64,000 bases of DNA from Desulfonatronovibrio hydrogenovorans DSM 9292 (GTDB lineage: Bacteria; Desulfobacterota; Desulfovibrionia; Desulfovibrionales; Desulfonatronovibrionaceae), in contig NZ_KK365986.1 of the NCBI RefSeq assembly GCF_000686525.1, positions 71,995 through 135,994 of the forward strand. Direction: 5' to 3'. Positions 52,861 through 61,606 of the stretch are shown here, one piece after another. The notes under the pieces are model-generated. The model searched no databases and was not told the DNA's origin. It was given only the letters and a program-made list of their open reading frames with translations. The translations under genes and the position numbers were made by a program. Within the stretch, counting starts at the first letter, position 1, and each line of letters opens with the position of its first letter.

Positions 52861-52902
52861 TAAGTTACATTAAATATAAGCGTAATTTATGGATTGTGTC
52901 AA
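52861..52902 (-). promoter_or_regulatory. Sigma-70 promoter overlapped by a NikR-like inverted repeat
   Basis: TTGACA (52897-52902), 17 bases, TTATAT (52874-52879) reads toward the leader and the 97-residue gene. TAAATTAC and GTAACTTA (minus strand; 52882-52889 and 52861-52868), 13 bases apart, bracket the -10 box. The TTAC-N13-GTAA core and spacing resemble the NikR site reported for deltaproteobacteria (GTGTTAC-N13/14-GTAACAC). Initiation would be near 52867. Confidence 0.5.
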
Positions 52903-52976
52903 CAGGAAACGGATTTTTGGGTCCTGAATGGTCTGCCTGGACCATTATAATAATAAAAAATTCTATTATCAGAGGG

Positions 52977-53726
52977 TTAATACTTATGATTTACCTGATG
53001 GGGGATGAGGGAATGGGGTTTTTCCTGGCCGTGGGCCAGCATGAGCTGTTCATTGCCCATGATTTCTACAGGGTCTCCGTCAGCCATGATCATGCCCCTG
53101 TCCATGATGATCACCCTGGTGCAGACCTCCAGGATGAGTTCCAGGTCATGGGAAGCGATGATTGAAGTCTGGACCGACTCCTTGAGGATGGAGATGAGAC
53201 GCCGTCTGGAGCGGATATCCAATGAAGCGCTGGGTTCATCGTAGATGATCAGTCTGGGGTGCATGGCCAGCACCCCGGCAATGGAGACCATCCGTTTCTC
53301 CCCTTCAGACAAATGATGAACCGGTCTTTGAGCCAGTTCAAGGCCTCCCACTGCTGCCAGGGCTCTGGTGGTTCTTTCTTTAATCTCTTCAGGTTCCAGA
53401 CCCATATTTTCCGGACCAAAGGCAACATCATCCCAGACCGAGGGGCAAAAGAGCTGGTCATCTGATTTTTGAAAGACCATGGCAGCCGAAGGGTTAAACC
53501 GGCCGCTTTCAACTGGTTCATTCAGAAGCACAATCCGGCCTGTTTCCGGCTTGAGCAGACCGCAGATCATCAGGAAAAGGGTGGTCTTGCCGGCGCCGTT
53601 GGGACCGATAATACCGAGTCTTTCACCTGGATGGACTTCCAGTTCAATGTTTTCCAGGGCCGGGATCTTTTCCTGATAGGAAAAACTTAAACCCGAGATG
53701 GTCAATGCTTTGAAGGTACCTGTCAT
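52977..53726 (-). CDS. nikO: ECF nickel/cobalt transporter ATPase
   Basis: The 249-residue ABC ATPase has Walker A IGPNGAGKTTLFLMI, Q-loop VFQKSDDQLFCPSVWDDVAFGPENMGL (typical of ECF ATPases), signature LSEGEKRMVSIAGVLAMHPRLIIYDEPSASLD and switch His in IIASHDLELI. It energises metal import through NikM and NikQ. Its start directly abuts the NikQ stop. It is last in the nik operon; the hairpin after it (AATGGTC/GACCATT, 52928-52947) lacks a T run. Confidence 0.92.
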   Translation of the reverse strand: MTGTFKALTISGLSFSYQEKIPALENIELEVHPGERLGIIGPNGAGKTTLFLMICGLLKPETGRIVLLNEPVESGRFNPSAAMVFQKSDDQLFCPSVWDDVAFGPENMGLEPEEIKERTTRALAAVGGLELAQRPVHHLSEGEKRMVSIAGVLAMHPRLIIYDEPSASLDIRSRRRLISILKESVQTSIIASHDLELILEVCTRVIIMDRGMIMADGDPVEIMGNEQLMLAHGQEKPHSLIPHQVNHKY

Positions 53727-54488
53727 TTAATTTCCCAGTAATAATTGAAAAATAACCAGACCCGAGGCCAGCAGGATAACACCTGCCAAAGATATCAGGT
53801 CAATTCTTCCGGCCTGGAAATCATGATTGGAAACTTTTCTATTGCCGTAGCCTCTGGTGCGCATGGACCGGTAAATCCAGTCTGAGCGTTCAAAACTTCG
53901 AACCAGAAGTCCGCCGCTCAGCCAGGCAATGGTCCTTAAGGTCTGCAGAGAAAATCTGTTTCCGTCAAATCCTCTGACCTGCATGGATGCCTTCATTCTT
54001 TTGAAATCATCGCCAATGACCTGAAGGTACCTGAATACCAGAAAAATCATGTCAGCCAGTATCCAGGGTAGTTTCATGGCTCTCATGGCTTTGATGTAGT
54101 CCAGAACAGGGGTGGTGTTAAAAACAATCAGGGCCGTGGAGATGATGCACAGAAATCTTGTCCCGATAATAATGGCTGAAACCAGTCCTTCCTGCTTAAG
54201 AGTTATCACTCCCAGATCCATGAGGATGGTTTCTCCACTGATGAATGGCAAAGAGAGTACAAGGCCTATAATGATCAAAGACGGGAATTTTAGCTTTTTC
54301 AGAACAAAGGAGGCGGACAACCCGGAAATAGTCCACAAAAGGATGGTGGCAATTCCCATGACACCCAGAAGCATCAGATTGCTTAAATATGAGTAGGAAA
54401 AGGCCAGGATCATCAGGCTGACCAGCTTAATCCTGGGGTCCAGGTGGTGCAGTACTCCGGCCCGAGAAGTAAATGCCCTTTCTGACAA
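53727..54488 (-). CDS. nikQ: ECF nickel/cobalt transporter T-component
   Basis: The 253-residue membrane protein is a CbiQ/NikQ transmembrane coupling subunit with about five to six helices. It has the coupling-helix motif seen as AMKLPWILADMIFLVFRYLQVIGDDFKRMKASMQVRGF, matching the family ARG-type signature (MQVRGF), and a second one, IYRSMRTRGYG. The opening (TSRAGVLHHLDPRIKLVSLMILAF) is also typical: the LDPRxKL motif. The gene lies 3 bases after nikM and abuts nikO. Confidence 0.9.
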   Translation of the reverse strand: MSERAFTSRAGVLHHLDPRIKLVSLMILAFSYSYLSNLMLLGVMGIATILLWTISGLSASFVLKKLKFPSLIIIGLVLSLPFISGETILMDLGVITLKQEGLVSAIIIGTRFLCIISTALIVFNTTPVLDYIKAMRAMKLPWILADMIFLVFRYLQVIGDDFKRMKASMQVRGFDGNRFSLQTLRTIAWLSGGLLVRSFERSDWIYRSMRTRGYGNRKVSNHDFQAGRIDLISLAGVILLASGLVIFQLLLGN

Positions 54489-54491
54489 AGG

Positions 54492-55130
54492 CTAGATCCC
54501 CTGCAGAAGCTTTGGGCTGACTCTTAAAAGGAATACAGCTGTCATTGCCGTGATCAACCCTTCAATTATGATCATGGGAATGTGAGCCGCCATCAGGATC
54601 ATGATGGCTGACTGCTCCACAGAACGGCTCAGGTCAGCTGGAATGGTGAAAAGCAGGATCACAGCGAACAGAACCACTGAAAGCCCTGTGGCGGATGCTC
54701 CGGCTGCGAACCCGTACAGTCCTGTTTTTTGAAGCCCTGTTGGGCCCAGGTTTCTGAGCCGGAAAATAAAGTGGGCCGCCAGGGTGGGAAAACCTATTAT
54801 TACAGTGTTGATCCCGAGGGTTGTCAGTCCGCCGTGGCCGAACATGACTGCCTGGAAAAAAAGACCGATAAGGATGGCAGGAATGGCAAAGAAGCCCAGC
54901 AGTGCGCCCAGAAGACCGCTGAGCATCAGGTGGACGCTTATTGGGGGGACAGGGAAGTGAATAAGGGAGGCCACAAAGAAAACAGCAGTGAGTAGAGATG
55001 CCCTGGGTATGGCCTCTCTGGGATCGTCCTTCTGTTTGATTTTATGCAGGCAGAACCAGACTGCGCCAGCAGTCAGGGCGTACCCGCCAAGGGTCACCGG
55101 GACAGGCAGAATGCCGTCAGGAATGTGCAT
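54492..55130 (-). CDS. nikM: ECF nickel/cobalt transporter substrate-binding S-component
   Basis: The 212-residue protein begins MHIPDGILPVPVTLGGYALT. In this family the N-terminal Met-His supplies metal ligands (compare MHIMEG/MHIPDG of CbiM/NikM), so the start is fixed. About six membrane helices follow, including SLIHFPVPPISVHLMLSGLLGALLGFFAIPAILIGLFFQAVMFGHGGLTTLGINTVI with the second conserved histidine. Nickel is favoured over cobalt because NikL and NikK-like genes are nearby, but the two cannot be separated by sequence alone. Confidence 0.92.
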   Translation of the reverse strand: MHIPDGILPVPVTLGGYALTAGAVWFCLHKIKQKDDPREAIPRASLLTAVFFVASLIHFPVPPISVHLMLSGLLGALLGFFAIPAILIGLFFQAVMFGHGGLTTLGINTVIIGFPTLAAHFIFRLRNLGPTGLQKTGLYGFAAGASATGLSVVLFAVILLFTIPADLSRSVEQSAIMILMAAHIPMIIIEGLITAMTAVFLLRVSPKLLQGI

Positions 55131-55582
55131 CAGGTTTTCCTTTTGGAGAAATAAAGGGCAGTCCCGACAAAGCCCCAGGCAATGCTAAGGATCATCAAAG
55201 CCAGTTGGAGGTTTGAGAATGGCCTGGCTGGTACTCCTGGAGATTCTACAAGTCCGGAAGGCTTGACTGGAATGTGAACCATGGCCCCGTGTCCGGCCTG
55301 ACGGACTTGAACACTCCAGGTTCCGGGAATGGATTCATCAGGAATGAAACTGAATTTACCCTGCTCATTCATACTTCCCCTTAACCATGGCTGGGCCGGG
55401 TTATCCGGGGCAAAGACCGTCACCTGGCCCAGGGCCATGGGCTGACCAGTGTCGTAGACCGCTTTTACTTCTATCCCGGATACATTGGAGTATCCGGCCA
55501 CGACTCCGTGGGCGCATGCACCTGAATGCCAGACCAGGATGGACAGCAAAGCAGTAATCAGGGCGGAAAAGTATTTATTCAT
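55130..55582 (-). CDS. nikL: NikL-like periplasmic/membrane component of the metal transporter
   Basis: The 150-residue protein has a Sec signal (ITALLSILVWHSGACA), a small beta domain (VKAVYDTGQPMALGQVTVFAPDN, GSMNEQGKFSFIPD, GTWSVQVRQAGHGAMVHIPV) and a C-terminal helix (LQLALMILSIAWGFVGTALYFSKRK). Cleavage after ACA would leave a histidine at or near the mature N terminus, suited to metal binding. This matches NikL/CbiL-type accessory proteins that replace NikN. Its stop overlaps the nikM start by one base. Confidence 0.75.
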   Translation of the reverse strand: MNKYFSALITALLSILVWHSGACAHGVVAGYSNVSGIEVKAVYDTGQPMALGQVTVFAPDNPAQPWLRGSMNEQGKFSFIPDESIPGTWSVQVRQAGHGAMVHIPVKPSGLVESPGVPARPFSNLQLALMILSIAWGFVGTALYFSKRKT

Positions 55583-55659
55583 GGTTTTTCATGCTGGTGG
55601 GTCAGGAGTCATCCGACTGGTTGAGGTTTGGTTCATCAGCCAGCCGGATGAATAAAGAA

Positions 55660-56415
55660 TTAATGCCACATGACTGAGCAATGGCCTTCACCAGCGTGGC
55701 CGATATGCATTCCCTTAAGGGTTATCTCATGGACTTTGGACCCGTGGGCAAATGGTTCGAATCCAACCGCTTCCAGGTTCATGGGGTCATCGGCATCCTT
55801 GTCAGCCCGGCCAAAAATGTGGTCAAAGTGAAAGGTCATTTCCAGATCAGCCATGCCGCCTGCCTGTAGAAAACCCTTGCGCTCGTCCCCGACGAATTCG
55901 CCACAGGTGTAGGTTGATTCTTCTGCAGTCCTGATCTGGAAGTCCACTTTTGTGCCGTCTTTTTCAGCCACACCTGTCAAAAGCATGGTGTATCCGGCCA
56001 GAAGCCCTTGTTTATCCCGGGCCATTTTCCAGGAAATAGCGTTGTAATGCCCGGTTGGTGCATTCTTGACCTCACCCACAAATACCGGTGGGTCATCTTC
56101 AGCTCCAGCTGCCAGATCAATTACGTATATCCCTTCCAGCATAACCTTTTCTTTGGCTTTAACAGGCTGGCCTGAACGGGCATCATAGGGCGAGTCAGCC
56201 TGATAAGCAGTGATGTTGCTAAGGGAAACAAAGGCGTGGCTGAAAGTCAGTTTCCAGCCGTCCTTGGTCAGCTTGGGGGCCAGGAAACCCTCGGTGATCA
56301 GTTCCTCACCATTGGCAAAGAACTGCAGGGTCCTGGCCTGAGCTTTGGAGGCAGGTATATGGGTCAGTAAGGCCAGCAAAAATAAGATGGTCCAGGGAAC
56401 AATGATCTTTTTCAT
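55660..56415 (-). CDS. Exported His-rich protein of the metal-uptake locus
   Basis: The 251-residue protein has a signal peptide (VPWTILFLLALLTHIPASKAQA) and a beta-rich body (FFANGEELITEGFLAPKLTKDGWKLTFSHAFVSL). Its C-terminal part is dense in possible metal ligands: TYTCGEFVGDE, MTFHFDHIFGRADKDADD and GMHIGHAGEGHCSVMWH. I do not know the family by name; a periplasmic metal scavenger feeding the ECF transporter is likely. The start at 56415 follows GGAGGCTCTTT; a 12-codon longer frame is less likely. It is the first gene of the nik transcript. Confidence 0.7.
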   Translation of the reverse strand: MKKIIVPWTILFLLALLTHIPASKAQARTLQFFANGEELITEGFLAPKLTKDGWKLTFSHAFVSLSNITAYQADSPYDARSGQPVKAKEKVMLEGIYVIDLAAGAEDDPPVFVGEVKNAPTGHYNAISWKMARDKQGLLAGYTMLLTGVAEKDGTKVDFQIRTAEESTYTCGEFVGDERKGFLQAGGMADLEMTFHFDHIFGRADKDADDPMNLEAVGFEPFAHGSKVHEITLKGMHIGHAGEGHCSVMWH

Positions 56416-56474
56416 AAAGAGCCTCCGGATGACATACAGGGTTAATTTCATACCTTTTTAAATGCTACCCTACT

Positions 56475-56503
56475 CTGTATTACAGCATCAGATTTTGTGT
56501 CAA
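56475..56503 (-). promoter_or_regulatory. Candidate promoter of the nik operon
   Basis: TTGACA (56498-56503 on the minus strand), 15 bases, TAATAC (56477-56482). The -10 box sits inside the palindrome CTGTATTACAG (56475-56485), a possible repressor site. The motif TGTTGACACAA around the -35 box recurs at the promoter near 52900. Confidence 0.4.
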
Positions 56504-56677
56504 CAAAAAAGCAGAAGATAGTAAAAAATAGCTTTTCGGTGTTACTGATCGAGAAAAAATCAGAGGGTGGCCATTATTATTAAGGTACGGTCTCACTGAT
56601 ATGTAGAATTCAGTCCGGCTGACAAGACTGATTCTCCTTTATGATCATGGATATTTGGTGCTGACTGGCATGATCGG

Positions 56678-57322
56678 TCAGTTTTTCCTGGCCAGGACAA
56701 AAAAGAGATCTTCCAGGTCTTCCATGTATTCCAGTTCAAAAAAGTGCTCGGTCAGCATCCCTTTCAATTCCCTGCTGCCTGGCATGAGGTCGTGGGCAAC
56801 AGCAGTACCTGCCTTTCGGTGGGTATCATTAATTTTTTGCAGTCCTATTAGATGAAGAATCACCAGAAGTCCGCCCGGCTTGAGGCTCCTGGTCAGGATT
56901 TTAAGGGCGGTTTTTTTGCAGTCAAAATGGGGAAAGACCTGGTGGCAGAAAGCAATGTCGATTTGTCCCGGTTCAAGGTCAATGGATTCAAGCCCTGCCC
57001 GGGAAAGGAGCACATTGTCCAGGTCCTGGAGATTTCTTTTGGCATTTTTTATCATTTTAGCACTGATGTCCACGGCCAGGATCCGACCCCGGCTGCCCAC
57101 CCTTGAGGCCAGGATTCTGGTCAGCCGACCAGTGCCGCAGCCTGGCTCCAGAATAGTCATTCCCTCTAAGTCAGGAAGACTGGCCAGAACCTTTTCTATC
57201 TTCTGCATCTCCACTTGAGTATAGTGGTCATTGGCCCAGGGAGCGTTGGCCTGGGCATCAAAGAAATCAGCCTTGGATCTGTTGGTTGGGTCTGAACCAC
57301 TGGGGCTACAAAGCAAAATCAT
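56678..57322 (-). CDS. Class I SAM-dependent methyltransferase
   Basis: The 214-residue protein has motif I ILEPGCGTGRLTRILASRV (about 54-72), ILAVDISAKMIKNAKRNLQDLDNVLLSRAGLESI and a post-II acidic strand DIAFCHQVFPHF. Substrate is not evident. The context between a metal-type binding protein and the Ni/Co transporter suggests small-molecule or metallophore chemistry, but this is inference. The start follows AGGAGGATGAA and is 9 bases after the upstream binding-protein stop, so the two are coupled. Confidence 0.82.
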   Translation of the reverse strand: MILLCSPSGSDPTNRSKADFFDAQANAPWANDHYTQVEMQKIEKVLASLPDLEGMTILEPGCGTGRLTRILASRVGSRGRILAVDISAKMIKNAKRNLQDLDNVLLSRAGLESIDLEPGQIDIAFCHQVFPHFDCKKTALKILTRSLKPGGLLVILHLIGLQKINDTHRKAGTAVAHDLMPGSRELKGMLTEHFFELEYMEDLEDLFFVLARKN

Positions 57323-57331
57323 TTCATCCTC

Positions 57332-58420
57332 CTATTGTAGAAAAGCAGGCATCCGACCCAGCTCTCCATAGTCTTTTTCCATTTCCCGGTGCACTGGCTT
57401 GCCCACCAGAAATTCGTATATTTCATCGGCCTGTTCCTTGATATCAACACCTTGAAAAGTATGAGGATAAATGATTTTTCCGATGGCATAGCCATTAATC
57501 AGGGCTGTATCAATATTGGTCAGGTACCAGTTATATGGATGCAGAACATAAGTTCTTTTATTTTTGACCGAACTAAGCATCTTATATATTTCTGGTTTTT
57601 TGTGAAAGGCCTGTGCTGTATGCCGCAGTCCGCCTCCGTCAATGAAGATGATTTCAGGGTCGATCTTGAGCAGGTTTTCCAGATTGGTATAGATATGGCT
57701 GCGTTCCAGAGCCTGGATCTTTCCAGCCAGATTTCTGGCCTGAAGCCATTCAAACGGCGGATAATCCTGGTCAGTGCTTTCCAGGCCCTGAGAACCCCGG
57801 TAGCCGATTCCGCCGATATAGACCCCTGGAGTTTCCCGAATTTGAGAATTGGCTGCTCTTTGTCTTAAATCATCAATGGATGCTTTGATGTAGTCAGTCA
57901 CTTCCCTGGCCCTTTGCTGCTTGTTAAGTATCTTTCCGGCCAGCAAAAGGGAATCAAATACAGTCTCATCAAAAGTGGCAAATGGACCATACCCAAGAAC
58001 AATGACCGGAATGCCCAGAACCGCCTGAACCTCATCTGCCAGAGCAGGTTCCATGTAGGTGATGAAAATTACATCCGGATCAAGGCTGATAATCTGCTCC
58101 ATATTCGGTTTCTGATTGATGCTGGCTGGCCCCCCTGGTCCGGCAATGGGCAGGTAATGAAGATCGGGGTGTGCCAGCCAGTAGGGTCGGCCCCTGGGGT
58201 TTATTTTTTCCATGTTTTCCACTGCGATAACCCTGTCCTGGGCCTGGAGATAGACAATGAGCCGCAGGGTGCCTGGAGCAAGACATACTATTCGTTTTGG
58301 ATCATGGGGAACGGTGATGGTCCGTCCTGTCACATCCTGAACAGTTATTTCCCGGGCTGAGGCCTGAAAAGGCAAAGTCAGGCAGTACATTATGGTAGAA
58401 ATGATCAGCAGTTTTTTCAT
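57332..58420 (-). CDS. Periplasmic metal/siderophore/cobalamin-type binding protein (class III, BtuF/FecB-like)
   Basis: The 362-residue protein has a Sec signal (MKKLLIISTIMYCLTLPFQASA) and a helical-backbone class III binding fold: ITVPHDPKRIVCLAPGTLRLIVYLQAQDRVIAVE, IISLDPDVIFITYMEPALADEVQ, IPVIVLGYGPFATFDE and LLKIDPEIIFIDGGGLRHTAQAFH. Such proteins deliver iron-siderophores, haem, cobalamin or other chelates to ABC importers. No FecCD/BtuC-type permease is in the window. Downstream of a TonB receptor, it probably receives the same ligand. Confidence 0.85.
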   Translation of the reverse strand: MKKLLIISTIMYCLTLPFQASAREITVQDVTGRTITVPHDPKRIVCLAPGTLRLIVYLQAQDRVIAVENMEKINPRGRPYWLAHPDLHYLPIAGPGGPASINQKPNMEQIISLDPDVIFITYMEPALADEVQAVLGIPVIVLGYGPFATFDETVFDSLLLAGKILNKQQRAREVTDYIKASIDDLRQRAANSQIRETPGVYIGGIGYRGSQGLESTDQDYPPFEWLQARNLAGKIQALERSHIYTNLENLLKIDPEIIFIDGGGLRHTAQAFHKKPEIYKMLSSVKNKRTYVLHPYNWYLTNIDTALINGYAIGKIIYPHTFQGVDIKEQADEIYEFLVGKPVHREMEKDYGELGRMPAFLQ

Positions 58421-58507
58421 AATCTCTGTCTTGTTTCTTATAAGTGGATTTAACTGGTCCGACCGGTCCGGCTTGGCCGGGTACTGTTCTGCCCAACCGC
58501 AGATAAT

Positions 58508-58555
58508 AGAGCATAAGCGGCATTCAGGCCGAAGCCCGGCTGCCGCTTATGCTCT
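58508..58555 (-). terminator. Perfect 14-bp hairpin after the TonB receptor
   Basis: AGAGCATAAGCGGC (58508-58521) pairs perfectly with 58542-58555, with a smaller GCC/GGC hairpin inside its loop. No T run follows. It lies 18 bases past the receptor stop and may protect or partly terminate the receptor mRNA before the binding-protein gene. Confidence 0.45.
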
Positions 58556-58572
58556 GGACAGCCTGCAGGTTC

Positions 58573-60477
58573 CTAGAATCTTACACTTATGCCTGCCATG
58601 CCGTTGATTCCGGGCATGGGGTAGTCTGGTTTGTATTCATAATTGACATCAGTCAGGTTTTCACCGGCCACAAAAAGCTCAACGTCCATTTTGCCGGAGC
58701 CGACCTGAAACATATAACTGAGCTTACCGTTGAGCAGGTAAAAACTGCTGACCTTTCTGTCTCTGGTGTTTCCGGTATTCCTGGTTTCAGGGCTGGCATG
58801 CATTTCCGAGATGTATTGACCATCCAGACTTAGCTGGAAGTTCTTCAAGAATCTCCAGTTAAGACCTGCACTGAAAGTTCTTTTGGGTGCATAAGGCAGA
58901 TCGCTGGGATCAGTATCAAGCAGGGTCAACCCTGCAAACAATGAAAGATTGTTTAGAGGATTGTAGCTGACAGTTGCTTCAACTCCCTGGGTCCTGTAGT
59001 CTCCAATATTGGCGTAGGTCGGTGGCGGAGGAGGTGGAAGGATGACCAGGTAACGGTTCTTGCCTTTATCCCGGAAAAAAGTAAGGTCGGCCCGGACTCT
59101 TTCCCATGTATGGCTGATGCCCAGTTCATAGTGATCCATGGTTTCAGCCTTAAGGTCTTTCCAATTGTCAGGATCAGGCCAGGCCCTGGTGATATGGGCT
59201 ACCTCCACTCCGGGAAAAAGCACTCCCCGGGAATAACCAAAATGGATCTGGGTATTCTGATAACCAAGGATTAACCCGGCGTGAGGAGCGGTTTCCGAAG
59301 AAAAACGGTTATGGTCGTAGTATCTGAGCCCGGCCGAAGGAATAGCATAAAACCCTGACTCATCGCCAATGAGCTGGTTTATGGCCAGGTAGGGCGAAGT
59401 GATCCTGTGGGTAGGACTGTCCCATTTATTGTCCGTCCTGGTATCTTTGGCTGAAAAGACGTCGTAATCAAGTCCCATAAGGATTTCACCGCCAGGCCAC
59501 AGGTTGAGTTCCTCCCTGGCCTTTATGCCATGGAATTTAAACTTCCAGATGGCATCAGGACTTCCGTCCGGCCTGTCCAGCTGTTGTCCCTCTCCGTTAT
59601 TGGCATAAAACTGCAAGCTTCCCCTGGCCTGATCATAATCATGCTCCAGCTTGACCGAACCCAGCCAGGACTCAGTTCCGTATTTACCATCCCGCTCAAT
59701 GGGGTCAGCCCCTTTGGCTCCAGGATCCCAGGCATGATTATCAGTGCGCAGGCCCAGTCCCGAGATATACCAGTTTTCTCCAAGCTCTGTGCCTATCCGG
59801 GCAAAATAATTGGTCAGCTGCCCATCGGCTTTGGTCCTGTGGCCGCCGGACTTTTTAAAACTCTGGCCGATATAGTAATCAGTTCTGTTGATTTTTCCGG
59901 CATGCTCGGCGCGCTGGATAATGGTATCATAGCTTCCCCCGGCCAGGTGCAGGTTGGTCTTAAATCCTTCCTCGGTCTTTCTTTTAGGAACAATATTGAT
60001 GGCCCCGAAGGCGTTGCCAAAGTACTGAGGCTGGGGGCTCTTGTAGACTTCAATGGCCTGGGCCGTATCAATGGACAAAAGGTCCAGCAGGGGATGGTTC
60101 CAGAAGCCCTGATACATGGGCACACCATCTATATAGGTCTTGATCTCAGCCCCGGGACGGCTGGAGCCCATGCCCCGGATAAACACAGCCCCACCTTCAG
60201 CCCCTCCATGTGAGCCGATCTGGTTATGACGGGAGATGTTTACCCCTGGAGTGCGTCTGAGAGCCGTGCCCAGATCCTGGGCATTGAGGTTTCTGATCTG
60301 TTCTTCAGTGACCACAGTTGTGGTAGAGCCGTAGGAATCCACTACAATGCCGTCAATGATGGGTGTGGATATAACGACAATATCCTCCATTTCCTGGGCA
60401 TGGGCTGGAAAGGCCGCCCAGATAAGACAAATCATCCAGAAAAGAATTGCTCCTGTTAAACCCGGTTTTTCTGACAT
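58573..60477 (-). CDS. TonB-dependent outer-membrane receptor 1
   Basis: The 634-residue protein has a signal peptide (AILFWMICLIWAAFPAHA), a TonB-box-like start (EDIVVIST) and a plug (about 55-165: SYGSTTTVVTEEQIRNLNAQDLGTALRRTPGVN, GAVFIRGMGSSRPGAEIKTYIDGVPM). The beta-barrel ends ...VNYEYKPDYPMPGINGMAGISVRF with the final phenylalanine needed for insertion. A PPPPPP run (about 481-486) sits in a loop. Substrate is unknown; neighbours suggest a metal chelate. It is followed by the binding protein and preceded by exbB-exbD. Confidence 0.92.
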   Translation of the reverse strand: MSEKPGLTGAILFWMICLIWAAFPAHAQEMEDIVVISTPIIDGIVVDSYGSTTTVVTEEQIRNLNAQDLGTALRRTPGVNISRHNQIGSHGGAEGGAVFIRGMGSSRPGAEIKTYIDGVPMYQGFWNHPLLDLLSIDTAQAIEVYKSPQPQYFGNAFGAINIVPKRKTEEGFKTNLHLAGGSYDTIIQRAEHAGKINRTDYYIGQSFKKSGGHRTKADGQLTNYFARIGTELGENWYISGLGLRTDNHAWDPGAKGADPIERDGKYGTESWLGSVKLEHDYDQARGSLQFYANNGEGQQLDRPDGSPDAIWKFKFHGIKAREELNLWPGGEILMGLDYDVFSAKDTRTDNKWDSPTHRITSPYLAINQLIGDESGFYAIPSAGLRYYDHNRFSSETAPHAGLILGYQNTQIHFGYSRGVLFPGVEVAHITRAWPDPDNWKDLKAETMDHYELGISHTWERVRADLTFFRDKGKNRYLVILPPPPPPTYANIGDYRTQGVEATVSYNPLNNLSLFAGLTLLDTDPSDLPYAPKRTFSAGLNWRFLKNFQLSLDGQYISEMHASPETRNTGNTRDRKVSSFYLLNGKLSYMFQVGSGKMDVELFVAGENLTDVNYEYKPDYPMPGINGMAGISVRF

Positions 60478-60614
60478 TTTTCCTCCTTTTGCAGACTAAT
60501 AGTAATATGAAAAAAAATAGCTGGCTGATTATTTAGTCATAAATTTAATTTGGTAGCACCAAAGGAGCAGGTCTCTCCCGGTATGACAGCCCGTAAGGAT
60601 AACTGAAAACCAGG

Positions 60615-61016
60615 CTAATGTTTCTCAGTTATTACGCTGATCCTGGAAAATCCGGATGACCGGCCTGCATCCATTACGTTCACAAGTATTCCTACGCTGG
60701 CCTGTTTGTCGGCCCGGATGATCAAGGGCTGGTCTTTTGAGACAAACAGGGCGTCAAGGATTTCCGGAAGATCATCCATCATGATCAGGGACTGCTCGAT
60801 GTACAGTTCACCACCAGCATCCACCAGGATTTCCACTTCACTTTTTTCCTGAAGAGTGGAGCTTTCAGCCTTGGGCAGGCTGATTTCTATGCCGTGGTCA
60901 GCCACAGCCTGATAGGTCAGCATGAAAAAAAGAAGCAGCAGAAAGACCATATCCACCAGAGGGGCAATGTTGATATGGGTGTGCCTGTGCCTGATGCGTT
61001 CAAACTCCATATTCAA
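60615..61016 (-). CDS. exbD: ExbD/TolR-family proton-channel subunit
   Basis: The 133-residue protein has one N-terminal helix HINIAPLVDMVFLLLLFFMLTYQAV containing the conserved membrane aspartate (LVDMVF), then a periplasmic domain (LPKAESSTLQEKSEVEILVDAGG to VLVNVMDAGRSSGFSRISVITEK). With ExbB it harnesses the proton gradient to drive TonB. Its start overlaps the exbB stop by four bases (ATGA). TonB itself is not in the window. Confidence 0.93.
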   Translation of the reverse strand: MNMEFERIRHRHTHINIAPLVDMVFLLLLFFMLTYQAVADHGIEISLPKAESSTLQEKSEVEILVDAGGELYIEQSLIMMDDLPEILDALFVSKDQPLIIRADKQASVGILVNVMDAGRSSGFSRISVITEKH

Positions 61017-61582
61017 CCTTCCTGCTCACAGGCCTTAGTGCTCAGGGCCAGGGTGATTTCCTTCATGCCCAGGGTTATTTCTCCCATGCGGCTGTCCAGA
61101 TAGTGAAAGGCCACATGAGCTGCTATGGCCACCAGCAGGCCCGAGGCAGTAGTGATGAGAGCCTCCCAGATACCTGTGGCCAGGATGGCCGGTTCAACTC
61201 TGGTTCCGACTTCAGCCATGGACTGAAAGGCCTTGATCATGCCCAGCACTGTTCCGGTCAGCCCCAGAAGAGGGCTGATAACTGAGATGAGAGACAGGGT
61301 CCCCAGACCCCGCTCCAGCCTGCGGATCAACCTGGTGCCGATTATTCCAATTTCCTTTTCTCCCAGGTGTCTTTCCAGACCACTTATCAGCGGTTCCAGC
61401 ACAGGCGGCCTTTGCTGCTGGACTTCCTTCAAAGACATGTTCAATTGACCCATGATGCTTCTGTACTGCATGGTCTTGTGCAGGATAACGGCCAGGGCTG
61501 TAATGGAGCAGGCCAGGATGGGCCACATGAGAATTCCGCCTTTGAAAAAGAGATCAGCCATGGATAGTGGGCCTCCTGTCAT
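61013..61582 (-). CDS. exbB: ExbB/MotA/TolQ-family proton-channel subunit
   Basis: The 189-residue protein has three membrane helices: FFKGGILMWPILACSITALAVILHK (about 8-32), LGTLSLISVISPLLGLTGTVLGMIKAF (about 92-118) and LATGIWEALITTASGLLVAIAAHVAFHYLD (about 130-160). The GLTGTVxGM and EALxTTAxGLxVAI motifs are typical of the family. It pairs with ExbD to energise the neighbouring TonB-dependent receptors. Confidence 0.93.
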   Translation of the reverse strand: MTGGPLSMADLFFKGGILMWPILACSITALAVILHKTMQYRSIMGQLNMSLKEVQQQRPPVLEPLISGLERHLGEKEIGIIGTRLIRRLERGLGTLSLISVISPLLGLTGTVLGMIKAFQSMAEVGTRVEPAILATGIWEALITTASGLLVAIAAHVAFHYLDSRMGEITLGMKEITLALSTKACEQEG

Positions 61583-61606
61583 GTTAAGGTGTTGTTGATA
61601 AAGCAG

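Noticed and set aside
60478-60614. Cobalamin or other known riboswitch ahead of TonB receptor 1
   Set aside because: None of the conserved cobalamin-box segments is visible; only an AT-rich spacer and a normal ribosome site.
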